A stretch of 44,672 nt of DNA from Bacillota bacterium (lineage in GTDB: Bacteria > Bacillota > UBA4882 > UBA10575). Positions 16,909-25,234 of the stretch are shown here, piece after piece. Every line of letters starts with the position of its first letter. The stretch's first letter is position 1. The notes under the pieces were generated by a model. The model searched no databases. It saw only the letters and a list, made by a program, of their open reading frames with translations, and was not told the origin of the DNA. The position numbers and the translations under genes were made by a program. The stretch spans positions 1 to 44,672 of the forward strand of contig JAAYMP010000163.1 of assembly GCA_012521315.1 (NCBI GenBank), read 5' to 3'.

Positions 16909-18294
16909 CTATTTCCCAATACAAAACTGGGCAAAGATTTCGTTGATAATCTCTTCCGAAAGCGAGCGGCCGGAGATCTGTCCCAAGGCGTCGAGAGCCG
17001 CCCGCAGGTTGACCGCGAGTAGATCTTCACTCCACTCTTCGGCAATGCCCTGGATAACCTGGGTTAAAACTTCAATCGCTTCCCTAAGCGCTTCTTTATG
17101 GCGAACCCTGGTCACTAAAGCCGGCTGTTCGGTAAGGCCTTCCGTCCCAATCAATTCCGTACGGACCACCGTTTTCAGCTCTTTAATCCCCGCTCCGGTC
17201 AGCGCCGAGATCAGGAGGTACTTGGCCCGGGAAAAGGCGGCCTGTAACGATTCGACCGAAACTTGGACCGGCAAATCCGTCTTGTTCAAGATGATCAGAG
17301 CCGGTTTCGTGCTCAGAAAGGCAATTAGTTCGTGGTCTTCCGGTGTTAACGGCGTCGCCGCGTCAAAGATGGCTAGGATCAAATCGGCTTCGTCCATTAA
17401 TTGCCGAGCCTTTTCGACCCCGGCTCTTTCCACCGGATCGTTGCTCCGGCGTACCCCTGCGGTGTCGATGAGCCGGACCGGAACCCCCTCCAAATCAATG
17501 ATCTCGGAAACAAAATCGCGGGTCGTCCCCGGAATTGGCGTGACGATTGCCCGGTCTTCCCCCAGGAGTTGGTTTAGCAAGCTGGACTTGCCCACATTGG
17601 GACGGCCGGCAATCACGACCGTGGCCGCATCCCGCAGGATAATTCCCCGGTCCGCGGAGGCCAATAACTGTTCCAGTTGCCGCCGGATCGCTTTAACTTC
17701 CTTCAGTGCCTGGTTTCTTTGGAGCTCCGGGATCTCGTCTTCAGGAAAGTCGAGGGCCGCTTCGATCGGGACCAGGAGTGCCAAGAGCTTTTCCTCCTGT
17801 TCTTTAATAACCTGCGCTAAGCGGCCGCGTAACTGAAGCAAAGCAACCTTTTGGGCTAAATCGGTGCGCGCCCGGATCAGATCGATTACCGCCTCCGCCT
17901 GAGTTAAATCAAGGCGTCCATTTAAAAAGGCGCGTTTCGTAAATTCTCCCGGTTCGGCCGGGCGGGCCCCGGCCTTAAAAACTGTTGTTAGTATTTTCTT
18001 AAGATTTTGATATCCGCCGTGCCCTTGGATCTCGAGCAGATCCTCCCCGGTGTAACTCCTTCGCTCCTTAAAATAAAAAAAGATTACCTCATCAACGGGT
18101 TCGCCGTTTTCGTCAACGACAAAACCTAAACGGACCATCCTTTCCGGCCAGGACTGGATGGGGTTTCCGGACGGGTGGCGTAAAACTTTCGTTCCGATGG
18201 ATAAGGCCTCGGCCCCGCTGATCCGGATAATCCCAATCCCGCCTTCCCCAGGTGGGGTGGAGATTGCCGCTATGGTTTGACTTTCCTTCATCAT
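16909..18294 (-). CDS. mnmE: tRNA modification GTPase MnmE
   Basis: GTPase that works with MnmG on wobble-uridine modification. Order: N-terminal tetrahydrofolate-binding domain (about 1-120, opening with TIAAISTPPGEGGIGIIRISG), helical domain split by a Ras-like G domain (GRPNVGKSSLLNQLLG, DTAGVRRS, NKTD), and the C-terminal CIGK whose Cys is conserved. 461 residues from the ATG at 18294, which follows AAGGGA by six bases; the next codon is also ATG and may be used. An ATG at 18333 lacks a ribosome site. It starts just after the jag terminator. Confidence 0.95.
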   Translation of the reverse strand: MMKESQTIAAISTPPGEGGIGIIRISGAEALSIGTKVLRHPSGNPIQSWPERMVRLGFVVDENGEPVDEVIFFYFKERRSYTGEDLLEIQGHGGYQNLKKILTTVFKAGARPAEPGEFTKRAFLNGRLDLTQAEAVIDLIRARTDLAQKVALLQLRGRLAQVIKEQEEKLLALLVPIEAALDFPEDEIPELQRNQALKEVKAIRRQLEQLLASADRGIILRDAATVVIAGRPNVGKSSLLNQLLGEDRAIVTPIPGTTRDFVSEIIDLEGVPVRLIDTAGVRRSNDPVERAGVEKARQLMDEADLILAIFDAATPLTPEDHELIAFLSTKPALIILNKTDLPVQVSVESLQAAFSRAKYLLISALTGAGIKELKTVVRTELIGTEGLTEQPALVTRVRHKEALREAIEVLTQVIQGIAEEWSEDLLAVNLRAALDALGQISGRSLSEEIINEIFAQFCIGK

Positions 18295-18344
18295 TTCCGA
18301 TCCCTTATCTTCGCGCGGAAGTGTCTTTCCCATCTTATTTCAGG

Positions 18345-18373
18345 AAAAATAAGACGTGCCCCGAAAGGCACGT
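18345..18373 (-). terminator. Terminator after jag
   Basis: On the minus strand ACGTGCC, a six-base loop and GGCACGT are followed by CTTATTTTTC. The stem is perfect over seven pairs, but four bases separate it from the T-run, so termination may be partial. It begins 14 bases after the jag stop and precedes mnmE. Confidence 0.65.
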
Positions 18374-18386
18374 GTGCGTCCTCAGG

Positions 18387-19016
18387 CTAGCGTGTCGTCT
18401 TTGGGGAGATCACCACGCGCCGGTAGGGTTCCTCTCCTTCGCTGTGCGTAACCACTTCTTTATTATTTTGTAAGGTCAAATGGATGATCCGTCGTTCTTG
18501 TGGGGTCATCGGACTTAAAATCTCTTTCTTTCCTTTTCTTTTTACCCGTTCCGCCGCGCTTTGGGCCAGCCGTTTTAAATTCTCTTCCCGGCGTTTCCGG
18601 TAACCACCGACGTCAATAATGACCCGGTCTCCGTCTTCACTATCTTTGTGAACCGCCAGATTGACGATATACTGAAGGGCATTGAGAGTTTGGCCATGAC
18701 GACCGATCAGGCGTCCCAGATCATCCCCGTTGATATTGAGGATTACGTAACCCGGGCGCTTGAAGATTTCGACCTGGGCAAAGATCCCCATATTAACCAA
18801 TAGTTCCCGTAAAAAACGGACGGCCTTTTGGGCCAGTTCTTCTTTGATCGTGGCTCGAATTTTCACCCGGTTTACATTCAATAAACCTAAAAAACTCTTG
18901 CTCGAGGTTTCTTCCAAGACTTCCACTTTGACTTTGCTCTCATCGACATTCAGTTCTTTCAGGGCCAATTCCAAAGCTTCTTCTTTCGTTTTCGCGACAA
19001 TCTCCACCGATCTCAT
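18387..19016 (-). CDS. jag: Jag/KhpB RNA-binding protein
   Basis: SpoIIIJ-associated protein, an RNA-binding regulator linked to cell elongation in some Bacillota. Three parts are visible: the Jag-N domain (residues 1-52, SVEIVAKTKEEALELALKEL), a KH domain with NINGDDLGRLIGRHGQTLNALQYIV (about 100-125), and a C-terminal R3H domain ending in RRIIHLTLQNNKEVVTHSEGEEPYRRVVI. 209 residues. ATG at 19016 follows AGGAGGT by eight bases. Directly behind yidC, the normal location. Confidence 0.95.
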   Translation of the reverse strand: MRSVEIVAKTKEEALELALKELNVDESKVKVEVLEETSSKSFLGLLNVNRVKIRATIKEELAQKAVRFLRELLVNMGIFAQVEIFKRPGYVILNINGDDLGRLIGRHGQTLNALQYIVNLAVHKDSEDGDRVIIDVGGYRKRREENLKRLAQSAAERVKRKGKKEILSPMTPQERRIIHLTLQNNKEVVTHSEGEEPYRRVVISPKTTR

Positions 19017-19053
19017 TGCGCTTAACCTCCTTAGGAGCCCAGAGCTTAATCTC

Positions 19054-19701
19054 TTATTTTATTTCGGGTTGTTCCTGACGAATAAAGAACTTGGTAATAA
19101 CCCACTGTTGGATAATTCCAAATACCGTGCTGGCCACCCAGTAAAGACCGATCCCCGCTTCAAGATTGAAAGTCATAAAACCGATCACCGCCGGCATCAC
19201 GTACATCAAAGTGCTTTGGGAAGGATCGGTCGCCGACACGGTCGTCATCTTCTGTTGTAAATACGAGGTCAAGCCGGAGACCACCGCCAGCAGCCAGTAA
19301 CTGCTTTTCTTCGTCAACTCCATCGTTAAAAAATAGGCGTTGGTAAAATCGAGATTGTAGTTGCCCGGCGTCCGTAGAACATTGAATAAGGCGAGCAAAA
19401 CCGGTAGTTGCAAAAGCAGGGGCAGACACCCGCCAAAGGGGTTAACTTTGTTTTTCTGGTAAAGTTCCATTATTTTGCGTTGTTGTTCCTCCGGATCATT
19501 CTTATATTTCTCCTGGATCTTTTTCATCTCCGGCTGAATCTTTTTGAGTCCTTCCATGGAACGGATCTGGCTAAGGGAGAGCGGAAATAAAATCACTTTT
19601 ACGAAAAGGGTTAAAAAGATGATCGCCATTCCCCACCCTACGCCGAGGGTATCGTGGAAAAAAACCAATATATTAGCCATCAACGAGGATATTAAGCCCA
19701 T
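19054..19701 (-). CDS. yidC: Membrane protein insertase YidC/Oxa1 family
   Basis: Inserts membrane proteins with or without SecYEG. About five hydrophobic segments can be followed, beginning with MANILVFFHDTLGVGWGMAIIFLTLFVKVILFPLS. The conserved hydrophilic-groove Arg is in SLSQIRSMEGL, followed by the charged hairpin with QPEMKKIQEKYKNDPEEQQ and the NPFGGCLPLLLQLPVLLALF segment. Only 215 residues; unlike many Bacillota YidC proteins there is no lipoprotein signal peptide. ATG at 19701 has AAAGGTG six bases before it; GTG at 19710 is an alternative. The 181 bases before it (19711-19891) carry the yidD terminator and no gene. Confidence 0.93.
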   Translation of the reverse strand: MGLISSLMANILVFFHDTLGVGWGMAIIFLTLFVKVILFPLSLSQIRSMEGLKKIQPEMKKIQEKYKNDPEEQQRKIMELYQKNKVNPFGGCLPLLLQLPVLLALFNVLRTPGNYNLDFTNAYFLTMELTKKSSYWLLAVVSGLTSYLQQKMTTVSATDPSQSTLMYVMPAVIGFMTFNLEAGIGLYWVASTVFGIIQQWVITKFFIRQEQPEIK

Positions 19702-19878
19702 CGTCCACACCTTTCTCTTTTCTCAAATTTTTAGGAAAAAAATAGGTATAAAGAGATTATTAAAACCGCATTAGACCTTATTCTCTCTCCGCTAGCGAAT
19801 TCCTCTTCCATATTTTCTCACACCAACCGCAAATTATAACCCGGAGCCGGGCTGGCGTAAAGCCCATAGCTTTTTCCT

Positions 19879-19906
19879 AAAAATAAAAGGGCTAAAAGCC
19901 CCTTTT
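19879..19906 (-). terminator. Terminator of rpmH-rnpA-yidD, overlapping the yidD stop
   Basis: On the minus strand AAAAGGGGCT, a TTT loop and AGCCCTTTT (one bulge) are followed by ATTTTT. The yidD stop codon lies inside the stem. Confidence 0.75.
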
Positions 19907-20158
19907 GTGCCGGAAGACGCCTTTCCACCCCGGCCATGCGTCCGGAACCTGATCCACCGCCCCCTGACTCCAAGGGTGACAGGATAAAAGACGAGCAATC
20001 CCAAGGATCGTGCCGCGGGCAACGCCAAAACGGTTAAGCGCTTCGATGGTATACTGAGAACAGCTGGGATAATACCGGCATCGATAAGCCGGCGGTTTAA
20101 GCGGCGATAAAAATCGCTGGTAAAATCGGATTAATAGAATCAATAGCTTTCGTATCAT
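19892..20158 (-). CDS. yidD: Membrane protein insertion efficiency factor YidD
   Basis: Small membrane-associated protein thought to help YidC-dependent insertion. Hallmarks: an N-terminal amphipathic helix (IRKLLILLIRFYQRFLSPLK), then CRYYPSCSQYTIEAL, and LSCHPWSQGAVDQVP. 88 residues, near the usual 70-90. The ATG at 20158 overlaps the rnpA stop by four bases. The final codons form part of a terminator hairpin. Confidence 0.95.
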   Translation of the reverse strand: MIRKLLILLIRFYQRFLSPLKPPAYRCRYYPSCSQYTIEALNRFGVARGTILGIARLLSCHPWSQGAVDQVPDAWPGWKGVFRHKRGF

Positions 20159-20505
20159 TTCTCTTGGGTTAGTAATCCTGCTTTCCCCAAAAGATCTTCA
20201 AGCGCAGCGGCGAGGGCGGCGTAGTCCATCTGGCCCGCTTTTTCGCGGGCGATGATGATCACCGAACATCCCCTCGCCACCCGGTCTTGCATTGTGTAAA
20301 AGACATTCTTTAACTGTCTCTTGATCCGGTTGCGCCGGACCGCTGAACCTAGTTTTTTGCCAACACAAAAAGCTACTTTTAATAAACCTTGGTTTTTAGA
20401 GGCCGGACAGCTATAAAGCACCAAAATGGAGTTGGCATAGGAGCGCCCGTTTTTAAAGGTCTCTTGGAATTCCCAGTTTTTTTTTAGGGTTTGGAAAGGT
20501 TTCAT
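20155..20505 (-). CDS. rnpA: Ribonuclease P protein component
   Basis: Protein subunit of RNase P for tRNA 5' maturation. The RNR signature KLGSAVRRNRIKRQLK is at residues 51-66, and the basic face and the length of 116 residues are standard. Only one base separates its ATG from the rpmH stop, and it overlaps yidD, so the three genes are tightly packed. No ribosome site stands free of rpmH; translation is probably coupled. Confidence 0.95.
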   Translation of the reverse strand: MKPFQTLKKNWEFQETFKNGRSYANSILVLYSCPASKNQGLLKVAFCVGKKLGSAVRRNRIKRQLKNVFYTMQDRVARGCSVIIIAREKAGQMDYAALAAALEDLLGKAGLLTQEK

Positions 20506-20506
20506 T

Positions 20507-20641
20507 TTAGGCCGATAAAACCTTTCTCCCTTTTGCCCGCCGCCTTTTAATCACCTGTTGCCCACCGCGGGTGGACATCCTGACCAAAAAACCGATCCTT
20601 CTTTTTCGCTTCAAATTGTTGGGCTGAAATGTTCTTTTCAC
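20507..20641 (-). CDS. rpmH: Ribosomal protein bL34
   Basis: 44 residues reading KRTFQPNNLKRKRRIGFL near the start and GRKVLSA at the end, diagnostic for bL34. The GTG at 20641 is chosen because the universal KRTFQP start follows it directly; a GTG three codons earlier lies inside the GAGGTGA ribosome site. First gene of the rpmH-rnpA-yidD unit, behind a consensus promoter, and the first gene left of oriC. Confidence 0.95.
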   Translation of the reverse strand: MKRTFQPNNLKRKRRIGFLVRMSTRGGQQVIKRRRAKGRKVLSA

Positions 20642-20678
20642 TTTGCTCACCTCGCTTTGGGCTTTTTTGTCCGAGTTT

Positions 20679-20707
20679 ATTATATTTAGGTCTTACCAGG
20701 TTGTCAA
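20679..20707 (-). promoter_or_regulatory. Consensus promoter of rpmH
   Basis: On the minus strand, TTGACA (20707-20702) and TATAAT (20684-20679) are separated by exactly 17 bases: a perfect sigma-A promoter 38 bases before the rpmH start. The nearest DnaA box (20724) is only 17 bases upstream of the -35. Confidence 0.88.
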
Positions 20708-20723
20708 TATTTCTTCCGGAATG

Positions 20724-21048
20724 TTATCCACATTTCCTTCCCTGGAGCCGTTTTTGACCGCAAGTTTTCTCCAGAAAGGTTTTTTTCGCTTTTTTTGCAT
20801 CTTTGTTGGGTTTGTCAAAGCCGCAAGAATTTGGTATCATTAACATCGCGTTTCACTTTATCCACAATCCCCCCTTTTTTTTTGGGGATAATGTTGATAA
20901 CTCTTTCAATCTCCCGTACCTTTTGGTAGTGCGTTCGTTCTGATCTTCTTTTTTTCGCCTTTTCACACCGCGGCCAAAACTTTGCCGTTTCTAGTGTTGC
21001 CGCCTTTATCCTCATTTTATTCACAGGTTATACACAGCTTGTGGATAT
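20724..21048. other. oriC, upstream DnaA-box cluster
   Basis: The 445-base spacer between rpmH and dnaA holds no gene. DnaA boxes on the plus strand: TTATCCACA at 20724-20732 and 20858-20866 (exact), TTATTCACA at 21017-21025 and TTATACACA at 21028-21036 (one mismatch each). In reverse orientation: TTATCAACA at 20892-20900 and ATATCCACA at 21040-21048. The last three lie just before dnaA, as expected for DnaA autoregulation. The area is AT-rich with long T-runs. The matching cluster behind dnaA makes a bipartite origin. Confidence 0.85.
20812..20840 (+). promoter_or_regulatory. Candidate dnaA promoter
   Basis: TTGTCA at 20812-20817 and TATCAT at 20835-20840, spaced 17 bases, five and four-to-five matches to consensus. 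The transcript would have a leader of about 240 bases that crosses four to five DnaA boxes, allowing autorepression. Confidence 0.5.
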
Positions 21049-21086
21049 GTATCTGTTTAAAAACTGTTTGAAAGGTGGGTGTGCCG

Positions 21087-22424
21087 GTGAACATAGAAGA
21101 ATTGGAAGTAATTTGGAGCAAGGTCCAGGAAGAAATGGAACCCATGATGACGAAGCCAAGTTACGAGACCTGGTTAAAACCAACAAAACCCTGGAAGATC
21201 GAAGAGGGCAGCTTATACATAGAGGTCCCCAACGAGTTTGCCCGTGATTTATTGGAAAGCCGCTACGCACCGTCAATTACGGCCTCTCTCCGGAAGTACC
21301 TCCCCGAAAATTTGCAACTCAAATTTATGATCTTAAAAAACACCACCAACACAACCGAGTTCAATACGGCAATTCCCAACAATTTTTCGGGTGAAGATAA
21401 CCTCTTGAATCTTAACCCGAAGTATACGTTTGAGTCTTTCGTGGTTGGGGACGGTAATCGTTTTGCCCATGCGGCTTCGTTGGCCGTCGCGGAAGCCCCG
21501 GCCCGCGCTTATAACCCTTTATTTATCTACGGCGGGGTCGGCCTAGGGAAAACCCACCTTATGCAGGCAATTGGCCATTTTGTAGTGGAAAACAACCCTT
21601 ACTATAAGGTGGTTTACGTCTCGTCGGAGAAATTTACCAACGAGTTGATTAACGCCATCCAAAAAAACAAAACCGTTGGTTTCCGGGCCAAATACCGGAC
21701 CGTCGACTTATTACTGGTGGATGACATCCAGTTCCTCGCGGGAAAAGAAAGTACGCAGGAGGAATTCTTCCATACCTTTAATGCCCTCTACGAAGCCAGT
21801 AAACAGATTGTCATCTCCAGCGACCGCCCACCGAAGGAGATCCCCACTCTGGAAGATCGTCTCCGTTCCCGTTTCGAATGGGGATTAATCACCGATATTC
21901 AAGCGCCGGATTTAGAGACCAGAATCGCCATCTTACAAAAGAAAGCTGCGTCCGAGAGATGGAAACTCCCAAATGACGTGGTTGTTTATATTGCCAACCT
22001 GATCAATTCGAACATTCGTGAACTGGAAGGCGCGCTTATTCGGGTCATTGCCTATTCTTCTTTAACGAAACGGGAGATCAACATCGACCTGGCGGAAGAA
22101 GTACTCCGGGATATAATCTCCACGCAGCAAACAACCAGAATAACGATCTCCCTCATCCAACAGGCGGTGGCGGAGTATTTTAACCTGTCCGTTGATGATC
22201 TAATATCAAAACGGCGCACCCAGAACATTGCTTTACCGCGGCAGATCGCCATGTACCTCGCCCGTGAATTAACCGATTATTCCTTACCAAAGATTGGTGA
22301 AGAATTTGGCGGTCGTGATCACACCACCGTGATGCACGGTTGTGAACGGGTTAAAGAAGCAATGGGGATTGACCCCCTTGTCAATCAGGCGATCAAAGAT
22401 TTAACCCAACAACTAAAAAAATAA
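21087..22424 (+). CDS. dnaA: Chromosomal replication initiator DnaA
   Basis: AAA+ initiator that binds DnaA boxes and opens the origin. Domain I opens with IEELEVIWSKVQEEM; a variable linker follows to about residue 110. The AAA+ core has Walker A GGVGLGKTHLMQ (about 148-159) and Walker B LLLVDDIQFL (about 206-215). The C-terminal DNA-binding helix-turn-helix carries the DnaA signature GGRDHTTVMHG (about 406). GTG at 21087 is used because AAAGGTGG sits eight bases before it; GTG at 21075 overlaps that site. 445 residues, normal for Bacillota. Confidence 0.97.
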   Translation: MNIEELEVIWSKVQEEMEPMMTKPSYETWLKPTKPWKIEEGSLYIEVPNEFARDLLESRYAPSITASLRKYLPENLQLKFMILKNTTNTTEFNTAIPNNFSGEDNLLNLNPKYTFESFVVGDGNRFAHAASLAVAEAPARAYNPLFIYGGVGLGKTHLMQAIGHFVVENNPYYKVVYVSSEKFTNELINAIQKNKTVGFRAKYRTVDLLLVDDIQFLAGKESTQEEFFHTFNALYEASKQIVISSDRPPKEIPTLEDRLRSRFEWGLITDIQAPDLETRIAILQKKAASERWKLPNDVVVYIANLINSNIRELEGALIRVIAYSSLTKREINIDLAEEVLRDIISTQQTTRITISLIQQAVAEYFNLSVDDLISKRRTQNIALPRQIAMYLARELTDYSLPKIGEEFGGRDHTTVMHGCERVKEAMGIDPLVNQAIKDLTQQLKK

Positions 22425-22444
22425 ATAATAAAAAAAGGACAACC

Positions 22445-22680
22445 TGTGGTTAACTTGTTGACGGGCTTGGGGAAAAACTGTTTATAAGCTTATCCACAAT
22501 CCACTTTTAACTGTTGATATGTTGGAAGTGTTGATAAGTAACCCCTTCTTCCACAGGTTGTTTTGGTGTTAAATCCCCTTTTGAGCAGAACGGAAAGGAA
22601 TTATCCACATGTTCTGGTATACTATTACTACGGCTATTTTTTCTTTTTACTTTCTTCTCTTTTTTATTATTACTAGTTCC
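22445..22680. other. oriC, dnaA-dnaN spacer: DnaA boxes, DnaA-trio and AT-rich unwinding element
   Basis: DnaA boxes: exact TTATCCACA at 22490-22498 and 22601-22609; reverse-orientation TTATCAACA at 22529-22537; weaker reverse sites at 22445-22453 and 22512-22520. Ten bases after the last exact box lies TACTATTACTAC (22620-22631), four triplets matching the DnaA-trio that DnaA uses to load on single strands in Bacillus subtilis. It is followed by a T-rich tract to about 22670. Order and orientation (box, short GC-containing linker, trio, AT-rich tract) match the known basal unwinding system, so strand opening most likely begins here. Confidence 0.85.
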
Positions 22681-22716
22681 CGTCGATAACCCAATCCCGT
22701 TAAGGAGGTTAAGGAG

Positions 22717-23850
22717 ATGAAATTGTTTTGTTCCCGCGATGAATTGGTCCGCTCGTTACAAATTGCCACCCGGGTTTTACCGGCCAAGACCAGTATTCCC
22801 ATTCTAAACGGGATCGTCTTGGAAACCAGAGACGATCAGTTGTTCTGTTTTGCCAGTGATTTGGAGAATGGGATTGAGGTTAAAGTTCCCGAAGTGACCA
22901 TTATCACCCCCGGACGCGTCGTCCTTAGTGGACGGACCTTCTATGATGTGATCCGGCACTTGCCGCCCGGCCGTATTGAAATGGGGATTGAGGGTAATGC
23001 TTTCACCATCAAAACAACCAGTACTTTTTTTAACTTAAATGTCTTACCCGCCGAAGAATACCCGGCTGTGCCCGAAGGCTTAAAAAGAATCCATCATTAC
23101 CTGGAAGAACAAACCGGACTCCAAGGGGAGGAGATCCTTTTCTCTTTGGAAGCTCCTGTTTTTGAGGAAGCAGTCCGGCAAAGCGTCTATGCCACGGCGC
23201 CCAATGATTCCCGTCCGTTCCTATCAAGTATTCTTTGGGAATTTAACGCGGACCGCTTAAGGCTGGTGGCGACGGATATTAACCGTTTGGTGGTAAAGGA
23301 TCTAAGGATCATCGGGAACAGCGAAGACAGTTTTCTGGTTCCGGTCAAATCCCTGCGGGAAATGGCGGGGATCTTTGGCCATCCCGAGGAAGAGATCACT
23401 TTTTTCCTGATTAATAGGCAGTTATATGCGGTGACGAAGGGGATCCTTTATTATACGCGGCTGATCAACGCCCAATTTCCCCGCTATGAACAGGTGATTC
23501 CCAAAAGTTTTGACGGTGAAGCCCGTTTACAGCGCACCCCCTTGCTTAATTCGTTGAGCAGAAGTTTACTGATTGATAAAGCGGTCAAACTTAGTTTTGC
23601 CCCCGACGGTCTCACCATCTTTGCGATGGATCCGGAACTCGGACAGTTTAATGAGGTCGTAAGCTGTTCGTACGAAGGCGAATCCTTTGCGATCGGTTTT
23701 AATGCCCAATTTATCATTGATTTTCTAAAAGCGGTGGACCAAGAGGAGATCGTGTTCCACCTTTCCGCCGGGATGAAAGCATCGGTCTTACAGGTAAAAG
23801 ACTTAACATCCTATACTTATGTCCTGATGCCGTTACGCCTCAACTATTGA
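22717..23850 (+). CDS. dnaN: DNA polymerase III sliding clamp (beta subunit)
   Basis: Ring-shaped processivity clamp. Three similar clamp domains can be followed (about 1-120, 125-250, 250-377). Characteristic stretches are ARVLPAKTSIPILNGIVLE-like text near residue 20 (TRVLPAKTSIPILNGIVLE), RPFLSSILWEF, ATDINRLVV and the C-terminal YVLMPLRLNY. 377 residues. ATG at 22717 has AAGGAGG about eight bases upstream. First gene right of the unwinding element and head of the dnaN-to-gyrA run. Confidence 0.96.
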   Translation: MKLFCSRDELVRSLQIATRVLPAKTSIPILNGIVLETRDDQLFCFASDLENGIEVKVPEVTIITPGRVVLSGRTFYDVIRHLPPGRIEMGIEGNAFTIKTTSTFFNLNVLPAEEYPAVPEGLKRIHHYLEEQTGLQGEEILFSLEAPVFEEAVRQSVYATAPNDSRPFLSSILWEFNADRLRLVATDINRLVVKDLRIIGNSEDSFLVPVKSLREMAGIFGHPEEEITFFLINRQLYAVTKGILYYTRLINAQFPRYEQVIPKSFDGEARLQRTPLLNSLSRSLLIDKAVKLSFAPDGLTIFAMDPELGQFNEVVSCSYEGESFAIGFNAQFIIDFLKAVDQEEIVFHLSAGMKASVLQVKDLTSYTYVLMPLRLNY

Positions 23851-23876
23851 GTATAAAGGGGAGAAGGAGCGGGGGA

Positions 23877-24128
23877 ATGGAAACCACCATTGTGCAAGCG
23901 GAGACGATCCGCCTTGAACAGTTTTTAAAGTTTGCCGGCGTGGTGATGACCGGTGGGGAAGCAAAACGGTTAATCCAGGCGGGAATGGTGAAGGTGAACG
24001 GCGCGACGGAACGGCGCAGGGGCCGTCAATTACGCGACCATGATGTGGTGACAATGCCCGACGGTTTGCAACTCTTAGTTCGGGTTAAGGGAGAAGAACG
24101 TGCATTTAAAGAAGATCAGGATCAATAA
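23877..24128 (+). CDS. S4-domain RNA-binding protein (YaaA/RlbA type)
   Basis: 83-residue protein formed almost entirely by one S4 RNA-binding domain: IRLEQFLKFAGVVMTGGEAKRLIQAGMVKVNG, then GRQLRDHDVV. The homolog between dnaN and recF in Bacillus subtilis is yaaA/rlbA; proposed ribosome assembly role comes from that family. ATG at 23877 has AAGGAG in front; the earlier in-frame start at 23847 overlaps dnaN. Its last 29 bases overlap recF, so the two are coupled. Confidence 0.92.
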   Translation: METTIVQAETIRLEQFLKFAGVVMTGGEAKRLIQAGMVKVNGATERRRGRQLRDHDVVTMPDGLQLLVRVKGEERAFKEDQDQ

Positions 24129-25209
24129 CTTTCGAAACTACGATCACGCTGAAGTGGAGTTGGTGCCCGGTCTCAATATTTTGTGTGGGAAAAATGGCCA
24201 AGGGAAAACCAACTTTTTGGAGGCGGTGGCCTTTTTAACTTTGGGCCGTTCCTTCCGGACCAGTCGGGATGAGGATCTAATTAAAGAGGATAAAAAAGGT
24301 TTTTATCTAAAAGGAGAATTCCAAAGCAATGAAGAAAACCTCATCCTTGAGGTTGGTAACGCGCTGGACCGTGTGGTGGTGAAAGTTAACCGCGTGGTTC
24401 ATAGAACCAAAAAGGAGCTGTTCGGGCGGGTCCGGACCGTTGTTTTTACCCCCGAAGATCTGCAGATCATTAAAGGCGGTCCCGAAAAACGCCGGGAGTT
24501 TCTTGATCTTTACCTGGCACAGGCTTATCCTGACTACCGCCAGGTTTATCTCCGTTTTTACCGGACATTATACCAGCGGAATGCCCTGCTGAAAAATTTT
24601 AGGGAAGGGTACCACGATTATAACCAGTTGGAAGTCTGGACCAACCATCTGGTGGAGGAAGGGAGCCGGGTTGTGCTCTTTCGCCAGCAGGCACTGGGCG
24701 AGCTTAATCCATGGATCAACCATTACCACCAGATAATGAGTAATGACCGGGAGACCCTGGGTTGTGCCTATAAATTCGGCCGCGATCTCTTTCAGGAACT
24801 TGATTTAGTAAGGATTCGCGAGCAGTTCCGGCGGCTGCTCCAGGTCCGCAGTGAAGAGGAGATCCGGCGCGGGTATACCCTGACCGGGCCCCACCGGGAT
24901 GATTTGCAAATTATGATGAACGACCGGTTTGAACTCCGTGTCTACGGTTCACAGGGTCAACAGCGGACCGCCGCCTTGGCGTTGAAACTGGCGATAGTGG
25001 ATCTGATCAAACAAAGACAGGGCGCGGCTCCCCTCTTATTGCTGGACGACGTCTTTTCCGAATTTGATAGTGAACGGAAGCGGGAATTGTTAAGTCTGCT
25101 TACGTCCGGAACCCAAACCATCCTTAGCACTACGGAGCTGAGCACAACCACGGCTTTTTCCGGGCCGTTAAAGTTATTCACGGTTGAAAGCGGAGTGATT
25201 AAAGATTAG
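24100..25209 (+). CDS. recF: DNA replication/repair protein RecF
   Basis: SMC-like ATPase that helps RecA load at gaps. Walker A is GKNGQGKTNFLEAV (about 30-43), the signature region is YGSQGQQRTAALALKLA, and Walker B is PLLLLDDVFSEFD, all intact. 369 residues. GTG at 24100, inside the S4 gene, has GGGAG six bases upstream. Classical place between the S4 gene and the DUF721 gene. Confidence 0.96.
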   Translation: MHLKKIRINNFRNYDHAEVELVPGLNILCGKNGQGKTNFLEAVAFLTLGRSFRTSRDEDLIKEDKKGFYLKGEFQSNEENLILEVGNALDRVVVKVNRVVHRTKKELFGRVRTVVFTPEDLQIIKGGPEKRREFLDLYLAQAYPDYRQVYLRFYRTLYQRNALLKNFREGYHDYNQLEVWTNHLVEEGSRVVLFRQQALGELNPWINHYHQIMSNDRETLGCAYKFGRDLFQELDLVRIREQFRRLLQVRSEEEIRRGYTLTGPHRDDLQIMMNDRFELRVYGSQGQQRTAALALKLAIVDLIKQRQGAAPLLLLDDVFSEFDSERKRELLSLLTSGTQTILSTTELSTTTAFSGPLKLFTVESGVIKD

Positions 25210-25234
25210 CCAGGTAACAACCCTCTCTGAGCTT

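Noticed and set aside
16670..17836. A 388-codon open frame on the plus strand
   Set aside because: Antisense to mnmE and the mnmG start; Ser/Arg-rich with no domain pattern. mnmE and mnmG are clear.
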